NCBI GenBank assembly: GCA_023401925.1
Contig: JAEXDA010000005.1
Span: 44,832-108,831, forward strand
Reading direction: 5' to 3'
Source: Bacillota bacterium
GTDB taxonomy: Bacteria; Bacillota; UBA4882; UBA8346
DNA: 64,000 bases
Shown here piece by piece: positions 51,263 through 59,937 of the stretch. Made by a program: the position numbers and the translations under genes. A model generated the notes under the pieces. It was not told where the DNA came from. It did no database searches and saw nothing but the letters and a program-made list of their open reading frames with translations. Each line of letters begins with the position of its first letter. Position 1 is the stretch's first letter.

Positions 51263-51385
51263 TCGTCGCTGATTCTAAAAAATTAAAAAATTAATTATTA
51301 TGCTATACTTAATAATAAAATGGATTAATTTAGATCTTTATTACTTTAGTATAACTCTATTATCAGAGGGGGTCAAGAAAATTAT

Positions 51386-51826
51386 TTGGATATCAGAGTT
51401 GATTTATCCGGAATTAGTTTGAGATTAAAGCAAATACGTTCAATTCACAATCTCACTCCAAAGCAGGTATTCTTGAAGACCGGCATATCGACGGGTAATT
51501 TAAGTGAATTGGAAAACGGCAAATACCCTCCTTCGACAAAAACTTTAATTCTGCTATCAGAGCTTTATCGGGTATCCGTCGATTGGATTTTAAAAGGATT
51601 TACCAAGGACAGTGAAGTTGCTTCAGCCTATGAGGATACATCCCAGTTATTCCCCAATGAGGAAATGAGGAGTTTTGTTGAAAAGTTATCCGTTTTATGG
51701 GCCAATGGCGACCGGGATGTTCAGGGATGGATTGTCGTCCAATTACGGCAGGCTTTTCCACAAATAGCTCTAGAAATACAAAAAGAACGGGGACCCCTTC
51801 AAAAAACTAATACAACTCGCTCATAA
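51386..51826 (+). CDS. XRE-family helix-turn-helix regulator
   Basis: A 146-residue regulator with an N-terminal HTH-XRE domain (LRLKQIRSIHNLTPKQVFLKTGISTGNLSELENGKYPPS; key part ISTGNLSELENGKYPPS, residues 30-48) and a C-terminal helical part of unknown role. Start is TTG 51386; AGAGGGGGTC lies about 13 nt upstream, longer than usual. A -10 TGC-TATACT (51301-51309) sits inside the dyad ATTATTA (51294-51300) / TAATAAT (51310-51316), a possible autoregulatory site shared with the divergent riboswitch transcript. Confidence 0.87.
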   Translation: MDIRVDLSGISLRLKQIRSIHNLTPKQVFLKTGISTGNLSELENGKYPPSTKTLILLSELYRVSVDWILKGFTKDSEVASAYEDTSQLFPNEEMRSFVEKLSVLWANGDRDVQGWIVVQLRQAFPQIALEIQKERGPLQKTNTTRS

Positions 51827-51904
51827 CAATCGGGACGATCTTTGAATCGGCAACTACGATTCTGGGGATTAATTTCCAGGGGAGTCTTACCGCTTGAAAA
51901 GTTT

Positions 51905-52822
51905 TCAAGGTAAGTCATCGATAGCTCTTAAGCCGGTATGACTTAAAAGCTTTTCCAACTCTTCAGGCAATGGCGCTGTGAATTGAAGCCTGGTATGAAA
52001 ACGGGGATGGATGAAGGTTAGACGGACTGCGTGTAATGCCGGCCGGAGGTTTTCGGAACCGCTCTCATCATAAACAGCATCTCCGTATAGGGGGATCCCC
52101 AAATAAGCAAAATGGGCTCTGATTTGGTGGGACCTCCCGGTAAGCAATTTGACCGCGATCAATGAAGCGCCCGGAGTTAGTTGAAGGACCCGGTAACGGG
52201 TGAGAGCTGGTTTTCCGTCACTGGCAGCTTCCCAACGGAAACCTTGCCCGGCTAGTTTTAAAGGGGTGCTGATTTTAGCGCTCTTTTGTGGAGGCGCCCC
52301 CTGGCAGATTGCCAGGTATAGACGGTGAAAATGACCGGCATCGACCTGGAGGGATAATTGTTGATGAGCCCAGGGGTTTTTGGCAATCACGATGACGCCG
52401 GAAGTGAAGCGATCGAGACGATGGACCGGATGAAACGAGGCTGTTTGGTGGGTGTTTAGCCAGTGATGAACGAGGGCGTTTGCCATTGTCCCGTTTTTAT
52501 GGACTCCTACCGGATGGACTACCATGCCGGCCGCTTTATTAATGACAACCACATCGTCATCTTCGTAGATGATAGCCAGAGGAAGCGCTTCGGGAACAAT
52601 AGCTTGCTCCAGCGGGATAAGCTTAAGCGCTAACTTTTCACCACCCTGTAGACGGTGAGTTACCCAGACTGGTTGGGAGTTCAGCTCAATTGCGAGGGAT
52701 TTCTTCAAAACCCGGATATACCCTCGCGAAAGATGGAGTTCGTTTCGGAGAAAAGACTCCAAAGTCCGGCCGGCCCAGACAGCGGGGATAATATATTCTA
52801 ATTCATTAACTTTTTTGGCCAT
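51905..52822 (-). CDS. RluA-family pseudouridine synthase
   Basis: A 305-residue RNA pseudouridine synthase (RluD/RluA type). S4-like N-terminal RNA-binding domain (residues 10-65, GRTLESFLRNELHLSRGYIRVLKKS; key part SFLRNELHLSRGYIR), then the catalytic domain with HPVHRLDRFTSGVIVIAKN (catalytic Asp in LDR, about residue 136) and late TGRSHQIRAHFAYLGIPLYGD (key part GRSHQIRAHFA). Target is 23S rRNA or tRNA; position is not predictable here. It precedes the TSUP gene (transcribed after it) by 21 nt, so they may be one transcript: TSUP first, then this. Confidence 0.92.
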   Translation of the reverse strand: MAKKVNELEYIIPAVWAGRTLESFLRNELHLSRGYIRVLKKSLAIELNSQPVWVTHRLQGGEKLALKLIPLEQAIVPEALPLAIIYEDDDVVVINKAAGMVVHPVGVHKNGTMANALVHHWLNTHQTASFHPVHRLDRFTSGVIVIAKNPWAHQQLSLQVDAGHFHRLYLAICQGAPPQKSAKISTPLKLAGQGFRWEAASDGKPALTRYRVLQLTPGASLIAVKLLTGRSHQIRAHFAYLGIPLYGDAVYDESGSENLRPALHAVRLTFIHPRFHTRLQFTAPLPEELEKLLSHTGLRAIDDLP

Positions 52823-52843
52823 TGTTTTTCCACTTCGTTTTGA

Positions 52844-53599
52844 TTAATGAAGCAAATTATATAATAGTTTACCGGCGGCAGCCAGAGACATGATGATAAA
52901 AATAGGTTTAACCAGTTTGATACCTTTATGCAAAGCCATTCTGCTACCGAGGGCGGCGCCGCAAATCATGGCAAGCAGGAAAGGGAAGCCAATCCTGTAA
53001 TTCACCTGCCGTTGAAGGACAAAGGTTGCCAGAGCCGCAATATTACTGGCGAAATTGAGGACCCGGGCGTTCCCGCTGGCATGGATGAAGTCCATACCAT
53101 AAATGGCAATAAGGCCAAACATTAGAAAAGATCCTGTGCCGGGTCCAAAAAAACCATCATAAAAACCAAGCCCCAAGGCGAGAAAAATTCCGCCGCCGAT
53201 TCTCCTAATTGTTATTGGATAGGGCTTTTCTTTGTGGCCGATTTGTTTGGAAAAAAGGCTGTAGATTCCTACCCCGAGAATTAAAATTAAAACCATCGCA
53301 TTTAACATACGTTGGTCAATTTCCAATACGGTGTGGGCTCCCCAAAAAGCGCCGATTAAAGTGAACGGGATCAAGTATTTTAATAATCCAAAGTCAACTT
53401 TAGCAGAGCGAGCGTATTGAATTGAACTGGTTAAAGAAGCTGCGGTTGAGGCAAATTTATTCGTTCCCAGGGCTAAATGGGGTGGTACCCCGGCAATTAA
53501 AAGCGCCGGCAAACTAATAATACCGCCCCCACCGGCAATGGAGTCGACAAAAGCAGCGGCAAAACCGGCTATAATTAAAAATAAAGTCTGGTATATCAA
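52844..53599 (-). CDS. TSUP-family (TauE/SafE) membrane permease
   Basis: A 251-residue protein with eight or so hydrophobic segments. Family pattern: AAFVDSIAGGGGIISLPALLIAGVPP at the N-terminus (the AGGGG motif) and GFYDGFFGPGTGSFLMFGLI in the second half, an internal repeat of the transporter. TSUP members export organosulphur or sulphur compounds, or take up small anions. First gene of a pair with the pseudouridine synthase. Confidence 0.9.
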   Translation of the reverse strand: MIYQTLFLIIAGFAAAFVDSIAGGGGIISLPALLIAGVPPHLALGTNKFASTAASLTSSIQYARSAKVDFGLLKYLIPFTLIGAFWGAHTVLEIDQRMLNAMVLILILGVGIYSLFSKQIGHKEKPYPITIRRIGGGIFLALGLGFYDGFFGPGTGSFLMFGLIAIYGMDFIHASGNARVLNFASNIAALATFVLQRQVNYRIGFPFLLAMICGAALGSRMALHKGIKLVKPIFIIMSLAAAGKLLYNLLH

Positions 53600-53706
53600 A
53601 TCTGCACCTTCTATTGTTTTTGAATGTACAGTATATTCGAAGCAAACTCTGGTTTTCCTGCTATCAAAAATTAATCAGAATGTCGGTGTAAAATGATGAG
53701 AGTTTG

Positions 53707-53735
53707 TTGATATTTGCTTAAAATTATTTTAATAT
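53707..53735 (+). promoter_or_regulatory. Sigma-A promoter of manA
   Basis: TTGATA (53707-53712), 17-nt spacer, TAATAT (53730-53735), about 40 nt before the manA start. Confidence 0.65.
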
Positions 53736-53774
53736 GGATTTTGGACAACAACTATTGAAAAAGAAGGAGACAGT

Positions 53775-54824
53775 ATGCTATATCCTCTTAAATTTAATCC
53801 GGTTTTTAAAGATTATATCTGGGGCGGGCGTAACTTGGAGGAATTCGGGAAACATCTCCCCGGCGGGAAGGTCGCTGAAAGCTGGGAAATTTCTTGTCAC
53901 CCCAATGGCGAAAGTGTGGTTGGCAATGGTGAATTTGCAGGCGTAAGTTTACCGGATTTGGTGAAAAAATACGGCCGAAAACTTATTGGAACGGCCCTGC
54001 CGGATAAGGATGTGGCCAAATTTCCGTTATTAGTTAAATTGATTGATGCCAACGATAAACTTTCGGTTCAGGTCCATCCCGACGATGATTATGCGTTTAG
54101 CCATGAAAACGGTGAACTTGGGAAGAATGAGATGTGGCACATTCTTTCGGCCAAACCGGGTGCGAAATTGATTTATGGTGTGCGTCCCGGGACCACTCGG
54201 GAGTCTTTTGAGCAGGCTGTGAAAGAAAACCGGATAGAGGATTGCCTGAATTCAGTTGAAGTAGCGCCGGGTGATACCTTTAATATCCCGGCCGGCCTTA
54301 TTCATGCCATTGGTGAAGGGATCGTTCTGGCTGAAATTCAACAAAACTCCGATACAACCTACCGGGTTTTTGATTATAATCGGTTGGATAAGGACGGTCA
54401 GCCTAGAGTGCTACATATTGAAAAGGCACAAGAAGTCATTAATTTTAACAGCGCGGAGCGTCCGGAAAAAGCGGTGGGTCTCGCAGTCAAAATTGATGCT
54501 CATTCTCTTAAGAAATATTTAATAGTCAATCAGTATTTTGCGGTAGAATTATTGGAAATAAAAGGATCGGTACTGGAAAATGCCGATGATCGTAAGTTTT
54601 ATATTTATTTAGTGACGGAAGGAGAAGGAATTATCAAATATGAGGGCGGCACGATTCAAATAGCCCGGGGTGAATCAATATTAATACCGGCTTCAATGGG
54701 TTTCTATAGCCTGGAAGGATCTTTTAAAGCTTTAAAAGCTTATGTGCCCGACTTAGAGCAAGATGTGTTGGTTCCTTTAAAAAAAGCCGGTTTTAAAGAA
54801 AAGGAAATACGCGCAAAACTATAA
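53775..54824 (+). CDS. manA: Mannose-6-phosphate isomerase, class I
   Basis: Zinc enzyme interconverting mannose 6-phosphate and fructose 6-phosphate, feeding GDP-mannose and glycoconjugates. 349 residues, the type-I cupin fold. PMI blocks: KLIDANDKLSVQVHPDDDYA (zinc His, about residue 90-110), NEMWHIL, and GLIHAIGEGIVLAEIQQNSDTTYRVFDYNR (key part IHAIGEGIVLAEIQQNSDTT, zinc His, about 175-195). ATG 53775 follows AAGGAGA. A single gene ended by the hairpin at 54832. Confidence 0.95.
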   Translation: MLYPLKFNPVFKDYIWGGRNLEEFGKHLPGGKVAESWEISCHPNGESVVGNGEFAGVSLPDLVKKYGRKLIGTALPDKDVAKFPLLVKLIDANDKLSVQVHPDDDYAFSHENGELGKNEMWHILSAKPGAKLIYGVRPGTTRESFEQAVKENRIEDCLNSVEVAPGDTFNIPAGLIHAIGEGIVLAEIQQNSDTTYRVFDYNRLDKDGQPRVLHIEKAQEVINFNSAERPEKAVGLAVKIDAHSLKKYLIVNQYFAVELLEIKGSVLENADDRKFYIYLVTEGEGIIKYEGGTIQIARGESILIPASMGFYSLEGSFKALKAYVPDLEQDVLVPLKKAGFKEKEIRAKL

Positions 54825-54831
54825 TAGGGTG

Positions 54832-54863
54832 AAACTGAGAGGAATCCAAATTCCTCTCAGTTT
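54832..54863. terminator. Bidirectional hairpin between manA and SASP gene
   Basis: AAACTGAGAGGAA (54832-54844) perfectly complementary to TTCCTCTCAGTTT (54851-54863), loop TCCAAA. The T run is short. Confidence 0.7.
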
Positions 54864-54896
54864 GTAAGTATTGATTTCAATTCATTTTTATCCCAA

Positions 54897-55235
54897 TCAG
54901 CTGCTATAACCGGTATTGTTGAATTTAAATTGGGACTGTTGTTGGTTATATTGATTGTATTGACCGGAGCCCTGTGTACTTAGACCGGATTGGAAACCAG
55001 CCTTAACATCAGCGATGGTTTGTTCGGCTAAAGACCTTTCGGCAGCCTCGATCATCCTGCGCACCATATTTCCTCCGATAGCGCCGGTATCCCGGGTCAT
55101 CATATAACCCCAGTAACCTCCCTGGACTTTTGAGGTATCCACATTCAATTCATTGGCAATCTCATATTTAAATTTGTCCAGAGCGGCGGAAGCTTGTTTA
55201 ACAAGGATATTATTGCTGCGTTGACCACTACCCAT
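54897..55235 (-). CDS. Alpha/beta-type small acid-soluble spore protein
   Basis: DNA-binding spore core protein that protects DNA and is degraded at germination. 112 residues with the family pattern: ALDKFKYEIANELNV, where KYEIANEL is the germination-protease (GPR) cleavage-type sequence, and GGNMVRRMIEAAERSL near residue 70. It is longer than most (60-75 residues) because of a WGYMMTRDTG insert region and a Gln/Asn/Tyr-rich 25-residue tail. GGAGGTGAG site. This is strong evidence the organism forms endospores. The family usually has sigma-G promoters; I did not see a convincing one. Confidence 0.9.
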   Translation of the reverse strand: MGSGQRSNNILVKQASAALDKFKYEIANELNVDTSKVQGGYWGYMMTRDTGAIGGNMVRRMIEAAERSLAEQTIADVKAGFQSGLSTQGSGQYNQYNQQQSQFKFNNTGYSS

Positions 55236-55320
55236 TTAATTCTCACCTCCTCGATATTTAGGATTTCCAACGAAACACAAGCTATGTTGAATTTATTTTG
55301 GAAGTTTCGGAAAAAACCTG

Positions 55321-55566
55321 TTAAGAAGGATTTTGTTTTTGCTTTTGATTCTGGGTTAATTTCGATTGAAACTCTTCTCGGATGGCGGCTAAACTCTTTT
55401 GGTAAATATAATTTTGGGCGGCATCGGCCATAACCTGGAAGAGTTCTCCGGAAAATTTAGAGATTTCATAGGGACTCAACTGCCAAATTGAATGGAGCAC
55501 CGGGGGCGTAAAATGCCATTGCGGATCGATGTTTTTTAGTTGATGATGCGGATAATGGCGAATCAT
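55321..55566 (-). CDS. Hypothetical protein, 81 residues
   Basis: I do not recognise this gene. It has a good AGAGGTGA ribosome site before ATG 55564-55566. The protein is rich in His, Gln and Lys with the pattern WHFTPPVLHSIWQLSPYE and a helix ending in KLTQNQKQKQNPS. It lies next to the SASP gene in the same orientation (85 nt apart), so a spore-related role is plausible but unproven. Confidence 0.5.
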   Translation of the reverse strand: MIRHYPHHQLKNIDPQWHFTPPVLHSIWQLSPYEISKFSGELFQVMADAAQNYIYQKSLAAIREEFQSKLTQNQKQKQNPS

Positions 55567-55806
55567 AATTTCACCTCTTTATATTGAAAGCGTGTTTTCA
55601 GTTTATCCCGGAAGCTGTCATTTTAGTAGTGATTTGTCTCGAGGTGAGCTTCAAAAAAATGTTTTCGGATGGATCATTTCAGAAACACTGAAAATAAATG
55701 TAAAAAGAAATTAAAACTTCCAACCTTGGCTAATTGCCAAATATTTTGGCAAAGATGTATTTGGTCTGATTTATTACTTAAATAACTTACTCCCATAGCA
55801 AAAGAT

Positions 55807-55835
55807 TGACTTTTGGAAAATTAACTTATATAATA
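55807..55835 (+). promoter_or_regulatory. Near-consensus promoter of the DUF177-rpmF transcript
   Basis: TTGACT (about 55807-55812), 17-nt spacer, TATAAT (about 55830-55835). The -10 lies only about 5 nt from the GGAGG site, so the predicted leader is 10 nt or less. Confidence 0.55.
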
Positions 55836-55851
55836 ATCGGAGGTGATTTTG

Positions 55852-56379
55852 GTGAAGGTAAATATTGGTCCTGTCCGTGAGCTTCCGGGTGGTATGGTCG
55901 ATTTTCGGGGTGAGCAAGAAGTTCCTGATTTTAAGCTGGCCCTTACTTTCACAGAGCCTATTAAAGTCGAAGGAACCATCACCAATACAGGTGAAGGTTT
56001 CTTAATGAAAGCAAATCTTTGTTTTCACTATTTGGTCAATTGTGATCGTTGTTTAAAAGAGTTTCAAAGGGAACAACAAACTGAGGTCGTTGCGGAATTT
56101 TCACAGAGCCCTACCCGTGACGGGGAAGATGATCTCGCTTTTCATTTTACTGGAGATATAGTTGATTTAAAAGATTGTATTTCTGAGCAAGTATTGTTTA
56201 CGTTACCGATGAACTTCATTTGTAAGCCGGATTGCCGGGGAATATGCCCGGTATGCGGTAATGATCGCAACATTGATCCATGTAATTGCGTGATTGAGCA
56301 ATTTAATCCTCAATTTGAGAAATTACGTAATTTGTTATCCACAGAAGGAGGTGGACCTGATGGCAAATCCAAAAAATAG
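55852..56379 (+). CDS. DUF177 (YceD-like) protein
   Basis: A protein of about 175 residues of the YceD/DUF177 family, which in many bacteria is encoded beside rpmF and is thought to act in 23S rRNA or L32 biogenesis. Visible: FTEPIKVEGTITNTGEGFL, the family's CDRCLKEF zinc-like Cys pair, and the late CKPDCRGICPVCG cluster, giving four cysteines plus NCDRC for metal binding. Starts: GTG 55852 has the best spacing to GGAGG, GTG 55843 and TTG 55849 are alternatives. It overlaps rpmF by 20 nt. Confidence 0.88.
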   Translation: MKVNIGPVRELPGGMVDFRGEQEVPDFKLALTFTEPIKVEGTITNTGEGFLMKANLCFHYLVNCDRCLKEFQREQQTEVVAEFSQSPTRDGEDDLAFHFTGDIVDLKDCISEQVLFTLPMNFICKPDCRGICPVCGNDRNIDPCNCVIEQFNPQFEKLRNLLSTEGGGPDGKSKK

Positions 56380-56545
56380 AACCTCTCGGACTCGTAAAAG
56401 ACTAAGACGTGCTAATTATAAAACCACTGCGCCGACTACTAGCGCTTGCCCGCAATGTCATGAACCCAAGTTACCCCATGTTGTTTGTGGAAACTGCGGT
56501 TTTTATAACGGGCGGGAAGTTATCGCGAAGGCCGAAAATGCTTAA
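56360..56545 (+). CDS. rpmF: 50S ribosomal protein L32
   Basis: A 61-residue ribosomal protein of the zinc-binding C+ type. MANPKNRTSRTRKRLRRAN at the start is the basic L32 signature. The zinc ribbon is CPQCHEPKLPHVVCGNC (C-x2-C ... C-x2-C). ATG 56360 with AAGGAGGTG lies inside the last codons of DUF177 in another frame. Followed by a terminator, so it ends a transcript. Confidence 0.96.
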   Translation: MANPKNRTSRTRKRLRRANYKTTAPTTSACPQCHEPKLPHVVCGNCGFYNGREVIAKAENA

Positions 56546-56590
56546 CAAAGCATTTTGACGCGTATTCGCGTGTCGATCATTTACAAATGG

Positions 56591-56618
56591 TAAGGTCAAC
56601 TTTGACCTTATTTTTTTC
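56591..56618 (+). terminator. Intrinsic terminator after rpmF
   Basis: TAAGGTCAA (56591-56599) and TTGACCTTA (56602-56610) with a 2-nt loop, then a run of T. Confidence 0.85.
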
Positions 56619-56647
56619 TTGAATACTTATCGATTGATCATGATGCT

Positions 56648-56680
56648 ATTCCGGCAGGCCTGAGTTTGTCCTGCCGGAAT
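56648..56680 (+). promoter_or_regulatory. Second hairpin between rpmF and plsX
   Basis: ATTCCGGCAGG (56648-56658) perfectly complementary to CCTGCCGGAAT (56670-56680), 11-nt loop, no T run. It lies about 60 nt after the rpmF terminator and 90 nt before plsX. Purpose unclear; FapR-like operators have a different sequence. Confidence 0.45.
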
Positions 56681-56778
56681 GGAAATTTTAGTAGCGGTAA
56701 TCGCTCTAATCGTATCCGTTTTCAATTTGAAAGTAAAATATATACTGAATCGATTTTCGGTAAGGAGCGTTGGTTATC

Positions 56779-57789
56779 TTGAAAATTGCTCTTGATGCCA
56801 TGGGTGGGGATTTTGCTCCACGGGAAATTGTATTGGGAGCTATCCAGGCCTGTCGTGAGTTCGATGCTGAGGTTATTTTAGTGGGCATTGAAAAGGAGAT
56901 TTGGCCGGTTCTAGACCAGCAACAAATTGCCGGACTAAAATTAGAAATTTATCCTGCTTCCGAAATCATAGCGATGGACGAGCATCCAGCCAATGCCGTG
57001 AAACGTAAGAAAGATTCTTCGTTGGTTGTTGCCAACTGTTTGGTCAAAGAAGGTAAGGCGGATGCCGTGATTTCAATGGGTAATACTGGGGCCGCCATGG
57101 CTGCTTCTTTATTTACGCTGGGAAGGATAAGTGGAATTAAAAGACCGGCCATCGCATCGGTTATGCCTACCAAGACCGGTATCGGCATTATTTTGGATGC
57201 CGGAGCCAACGCGGACTGCGAACCTGAAAATCTATTGGAATTTGCTTACATGGGTTCCGCATATGTTGAACATATTTTAGGAATTTCCAATCCAAGAGTG
57301 GGTTTATTGAGTATCGGTGAAGAAGAGAGCAAGGGGAATAAGTTAACCGTAGATGCTCATCAGTTGTTAAAAAACAGCAATTTGAATTTTATCGGAAACA
57401 TCGAGGGACGCGATGTTCATCGCGGAGTCTGTGATGTTATCGTCTGTGATGGTTTTGTGGGTAATGTTGTATTAAAGTTATCGGAAGGTTTGGCTTCGGT
57501 TTTGTTGGGATGGATCAAGGAAGCTATTGGCGCTAATGCCTTTTCTATGATGGGTGGTCTTTTGCTAAAAGCTTCACTCAAAAAAATACTGACTCCGATG
57601 GACCCGGCCGAATACGGCGGGATGCCGTTATTGGGCCTTAATGGTATTAGTATGATTGGTCATGGAAGTTCAAAGGCGAAAGCAGTGAAAAATGCTATTA
57701 AAGCTGCAACCAAAGCAGTAAAGCAAGATATTGTAGGAGCTATCGGTCAAGCCATTGAAAAAGCCAGTATGAATCCAACCAATCATTGA
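56779..57789 (+). CDS. plsX: Phosphate acyltransferase PlsX
   Basis: Makes acyl-phosphate from acyl-ACP for phosphatidate synthesis. 336 residues from TTG 56779; a TTG at 56770 also exists but lies 2 nt from the AAGGAG site while 56779 lies 11 nt away. Signature ALDAMGGDFAPREIV at the N-terminus, MGNTGAAMAA near 95 and the C-terminal PAEYGGMPLLGLNGISMIGHGSS (key part MPLLGLNGISMIGHGSS). The regulator FapR, often its upstream neighbour, is not encoded here. Start of the fatty-acid cluster. Confidence 0.94.
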   Translation: MKIALDAMGGDFAPREIVLGAIQACREFDAEVILVGIEKEIWPVLDQQQIAGLKLEIYPASEIIAMDEHPANAVKRKKDSSLVVANCLVKEGKADAVISMGNTGAAMAASLFTLGRISGIKRPAIASVMPTKTGIGIILDAGANADCEPENLLEFAYMGSAYVEHILGISNPRVGLLSIGEEESKGNKLTVDAHQLLKNSNLNFIGNIEGRDVHRGVCDVIVCDGFVGNVVLKLSEGLASVLLGWIKEAIGANAFSMMGGLLLKASLKKILTPMDPAEYGGMPLLGLNGISMIGHGSSKAKAVKNAIKAATKAVKQDIVGAIGQAIEKASMNPTNH

Positions 57790-57886
57790 CTTTTTAGTCC
57801 ATGTAAAATAGACTTCAAATTCTACATTGAGATCTTTTTGTGAATGGTATTTATTTTTATTCTATTGAATGAATTAGGGGAGAACC

Positions 57887-58819
57887 ATGAGAAGAACCGC
57901 TTTTATTTTTCCGGGACAAGGCGCTCAATATGTGGGGATGGGGAAAGATATTTATGATAACCATCCGGTGGCCAAGGGAGTGTTTGAAGAGGCCGACCGG
58001 ATCCTTGGACGTAGTATTTCCAATTTATGCTTCGAGGGACCGGAAGACCAGCTTAAAGATACTCGTAATGCCCAACCGGCCATTGTAACCACCAGCATAG
58101 CGTTACACAAGGTTTTAGCGGAGGAAGGAATTGAACCTGATTTTACAGCAGGTCATAGCTTGGGTGAATATAGTGCCTTAATTGCTTCCAAAGCTGTTTC
58201 CTTAGAAGATGGTTTGCGTTTGGTGAATTCCCGTTCCCGTTTAATGGCGGAGGCCGATCCGGATCACCAAGGAATGATGGCGGCAATTTTAGGGATAGAT
58301 CGGAATACATTGTCGGTTCTCCTTCAAGAAGCATCGGAAATTGGTTTGGTAGAAGCCGCTAATTTTAATTGCCCGGGGCAGATCGTCGCATCAGGTGATA
58401 AAAAAGGGATTGCCAAACTTCAAGAGTTAGTAGTGGCAAAAGGTGGAAAAATAATACCGTTAGCGGTTAGCGGAGCTTTTCATTCCAGCTTTATGAAAAA
58501 CGCTGCCGAGGCATTCCGTCCGGAACTTGAAAAAATTGTTTGGTTGGACCCCAAACCGCCTGTGGTTGCCAATGTATGGGCCAAACCGGTACCGAAGGAA
58601 CAACTGACGGACAGTTTGTATCGTCAAATTTTTTCATCGGTATTGTGGGAAGATAGTCTCAATTACTTAAGGGCACAGGGCGTAGAAGTCTTTGTGGAGG
58701 TTGGTCCCGGAAAAGTGTTATCGGGGCTAGTTAAAAAGACATTAAAGGATGCTACATTCGTTAATTGTGAGGATATGGGTTCTATCAAAAAAGCTCTTGC
58801 AATTTTAAAGGAGGTCTAG
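57887..58819 (+). CDS. fabD: Malonyl-CoA:ACP transacylase FabD
   Basis: Loads malonyl groups onto ACP for fatty-acid elongation. 310 residues. FPGQGAQYVGMGKDIYD at the start; the nucleophilic Ser is in GHSLGEYSAL near residue 89 and the catalytic His in SGAFHSSFMKNA near residue 200. PNV/NCPGQIVASGDK is typical. AGGGGAGAACC precedes ATG 57887. It ends 4 nt before fabG. Confidence 0.96.
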   Translation: MRRTAFIFPGQGAQYVGMGKDIYDNHPVAKGVFEEADRILGRSISNLCFEGPEDQLKDTRNAQPAIVTTSIALHKVLAEEGIEPDFTAGHSLGEYSALIASKAVSLEDGLRLVNSRSRLMAEADPDHQGMMAAILGIDRNTLSVLLQEASEIGLVEAANFNCPGQIVASGDKKGIAKLQELVVAKGGKIIPLAVSGAFHSSFMKNAAEAFRPELEKIVWLDPKPPVVANVWAKPVPKEQLTDSLYRQIFSSVLWEDSLNYLRAQGVEVFVEVGPGKVLSGLVKKTLKDATFVNCEDMGSIKKALAILKEV

Positions 58820-58823
58820 TAAT

Positions 58824-59561
58824 ATGAAATTAGTGCGTGAGGTCGCTATCGTAACAGGTGCCGCTAGAGGTATTGGCAGAGCGATTGCTTTGGCTTTGAG
58901 CGCTGAAGGAGCTTTGGTTCTTCTTTCTGATGTCAGCGAAGCAGTTCACGAAACTGCAGCAGAAATTCGCGGTTTAGGTCGGCAGGCAAGTTCTATCGTG
59001 GGGAATGTTACCAATGAAGCCGACTGTGAGGCGATGGTCAATGAGGCCATCAAGGAGTTTGGAAAACTTGATATCTTGGTGAATAATGCCGGTATTACGA
59101 AAGACAATTTATTGTTGCGCATGAGTGAAACCGATTGGGATGCTGTTTTGACGATTAATTTAAAAGGAACTTTCTTATGTACTAAAGCGGCGATTAAACC
59201 CATGATGAAGCAGCGCTCCGGTAAGATCATCAATATTGCTTCCGTCATTGGGCAAATGGGTAATGCTGGTCAAGCCAATTATGCTGCCTCTAAAGGCGGA
59301 GTCATTGCTTTTACCAAAACCATGGCCAAGGAGCTTGGTTCGCGTAATATCCGTGTTAACGCTATCGCGCCCGGTTTTATCGAATCGAAAATGACCGAAG
59401 TTTTAACCGATGATGCCAAAGAAAAGTTGACCAAAGCAATTCCCTTGGGCTTTCTTGGAAAACCCGAATATGTAGCAAATGCTGTTGTATTTCTAGCATC
59501 TCCCGATTCTTGTTATACCACCGGCCATGTTTTAAATGTCGATGGCGGGATGGTAATGTAA
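58824..59561 (+). CDS. fabG: 3-oxoacyl-ACP reductase FabG
   Basis: NADPH-dependent beta-ketoacyl reduction in fatty-acid elongation. 245 residues of the short-chain dehydrogenase fold: TGAARGIGRAIAL nucleotide loop, NNAGITKDNL, and the catalytic Ser-Tyr-Lys set in INIASVIGQMGNAGQANYAASKGG (key part GQANYAASKGG). AAAGGAGGT site overlaps the fabD end, so fabD and fabG are one transcript. Confidence 0.96.
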   Translation: MKLVREVAIVTGAARGIGRAIALALSAEGALVLLSDVSEAVHETAAEIRGLGRQASSIVGNVTNEADCEAMVNEAIKEFGKLDILVNNAGITKDNLLLRMSETDWDAVLTINLKGTFLCTKAAIKPMMKQRSGKIINIASVIGQMGNAGQANYAASKGGVIAFTKTMAKELGSRNIRVNAIAPGFIESKMTEVLTDDAKEKLTKAIPLGFLGKPEYVANAVVFLASPDSCYTTGHVLNVDGGMVM

Positions 59562-59625
59562 ATTAAATAAAAAGGTTATCTGGAAATATCATTTGGCCAA
59601 CCTTGTTTGGAAGGAGGTGAAATGG

Positions 59626-59859
59626 TTGGATATCTTCAGTAAAGTTAAGGACATAGTTGTTGAGCAATTAGGTGTTGATGAAGAAGAAGTTACAGAACAA
59701 GCTTCTTTTGTAGATGACTTAGGCGCTGACTCACTGGATATCGTTGAACTCGTAATGGCTTTAGAAGAGGAGTTCGACCTGGAAATTCCGGATGAGGATG
59801 CTGAAAAAATCGCTACCGTCGGTGATGCAGTAAATTACATTAAAGAGAATGGTCAATAA
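59626..59859 (+). CDS. acpP: Acyl carrier protein
   Basis: A 77-residue acidic carrier protein. The phosphopantetheine Ser is in LGADSLDIVEL. Normal length and helices. TTG 59626 is the start, following AAGGAGGTG; the open frame upstream to 59593 is not ACP-like and the AUG at 59622 is in another frame. A terminator-like stem follows the gene. Confidence 0.95.
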   Translation: MDIFSKVKDIVVEQLGVDEEEVTEQASFVDDLGADSLDIVELVMALEEEFDLEIPDEDAEKIATVGDAVNYIKENGQ

Positions 59860-59870
59860 GTTTTTTGAAG

Positions 59871-59900
59871 AGAGTCCCGTACATCTGCGGGGCTCTTTTA
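59871..59900 (+). terminator. Terminator-like stem after acpP
   Basis: AGAGTCCC (59871-59878) with GGGGCTCT (59889-59896), one G-T pair, followed by TTTT and A's. A weak terminator may raise ACP mRNA relative to the genes below. Confidence 0.6.
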
Positions 59901-59937
59901 AAAAATATGATGAGTTCCGGGGAAAAAGGGTGAAATT

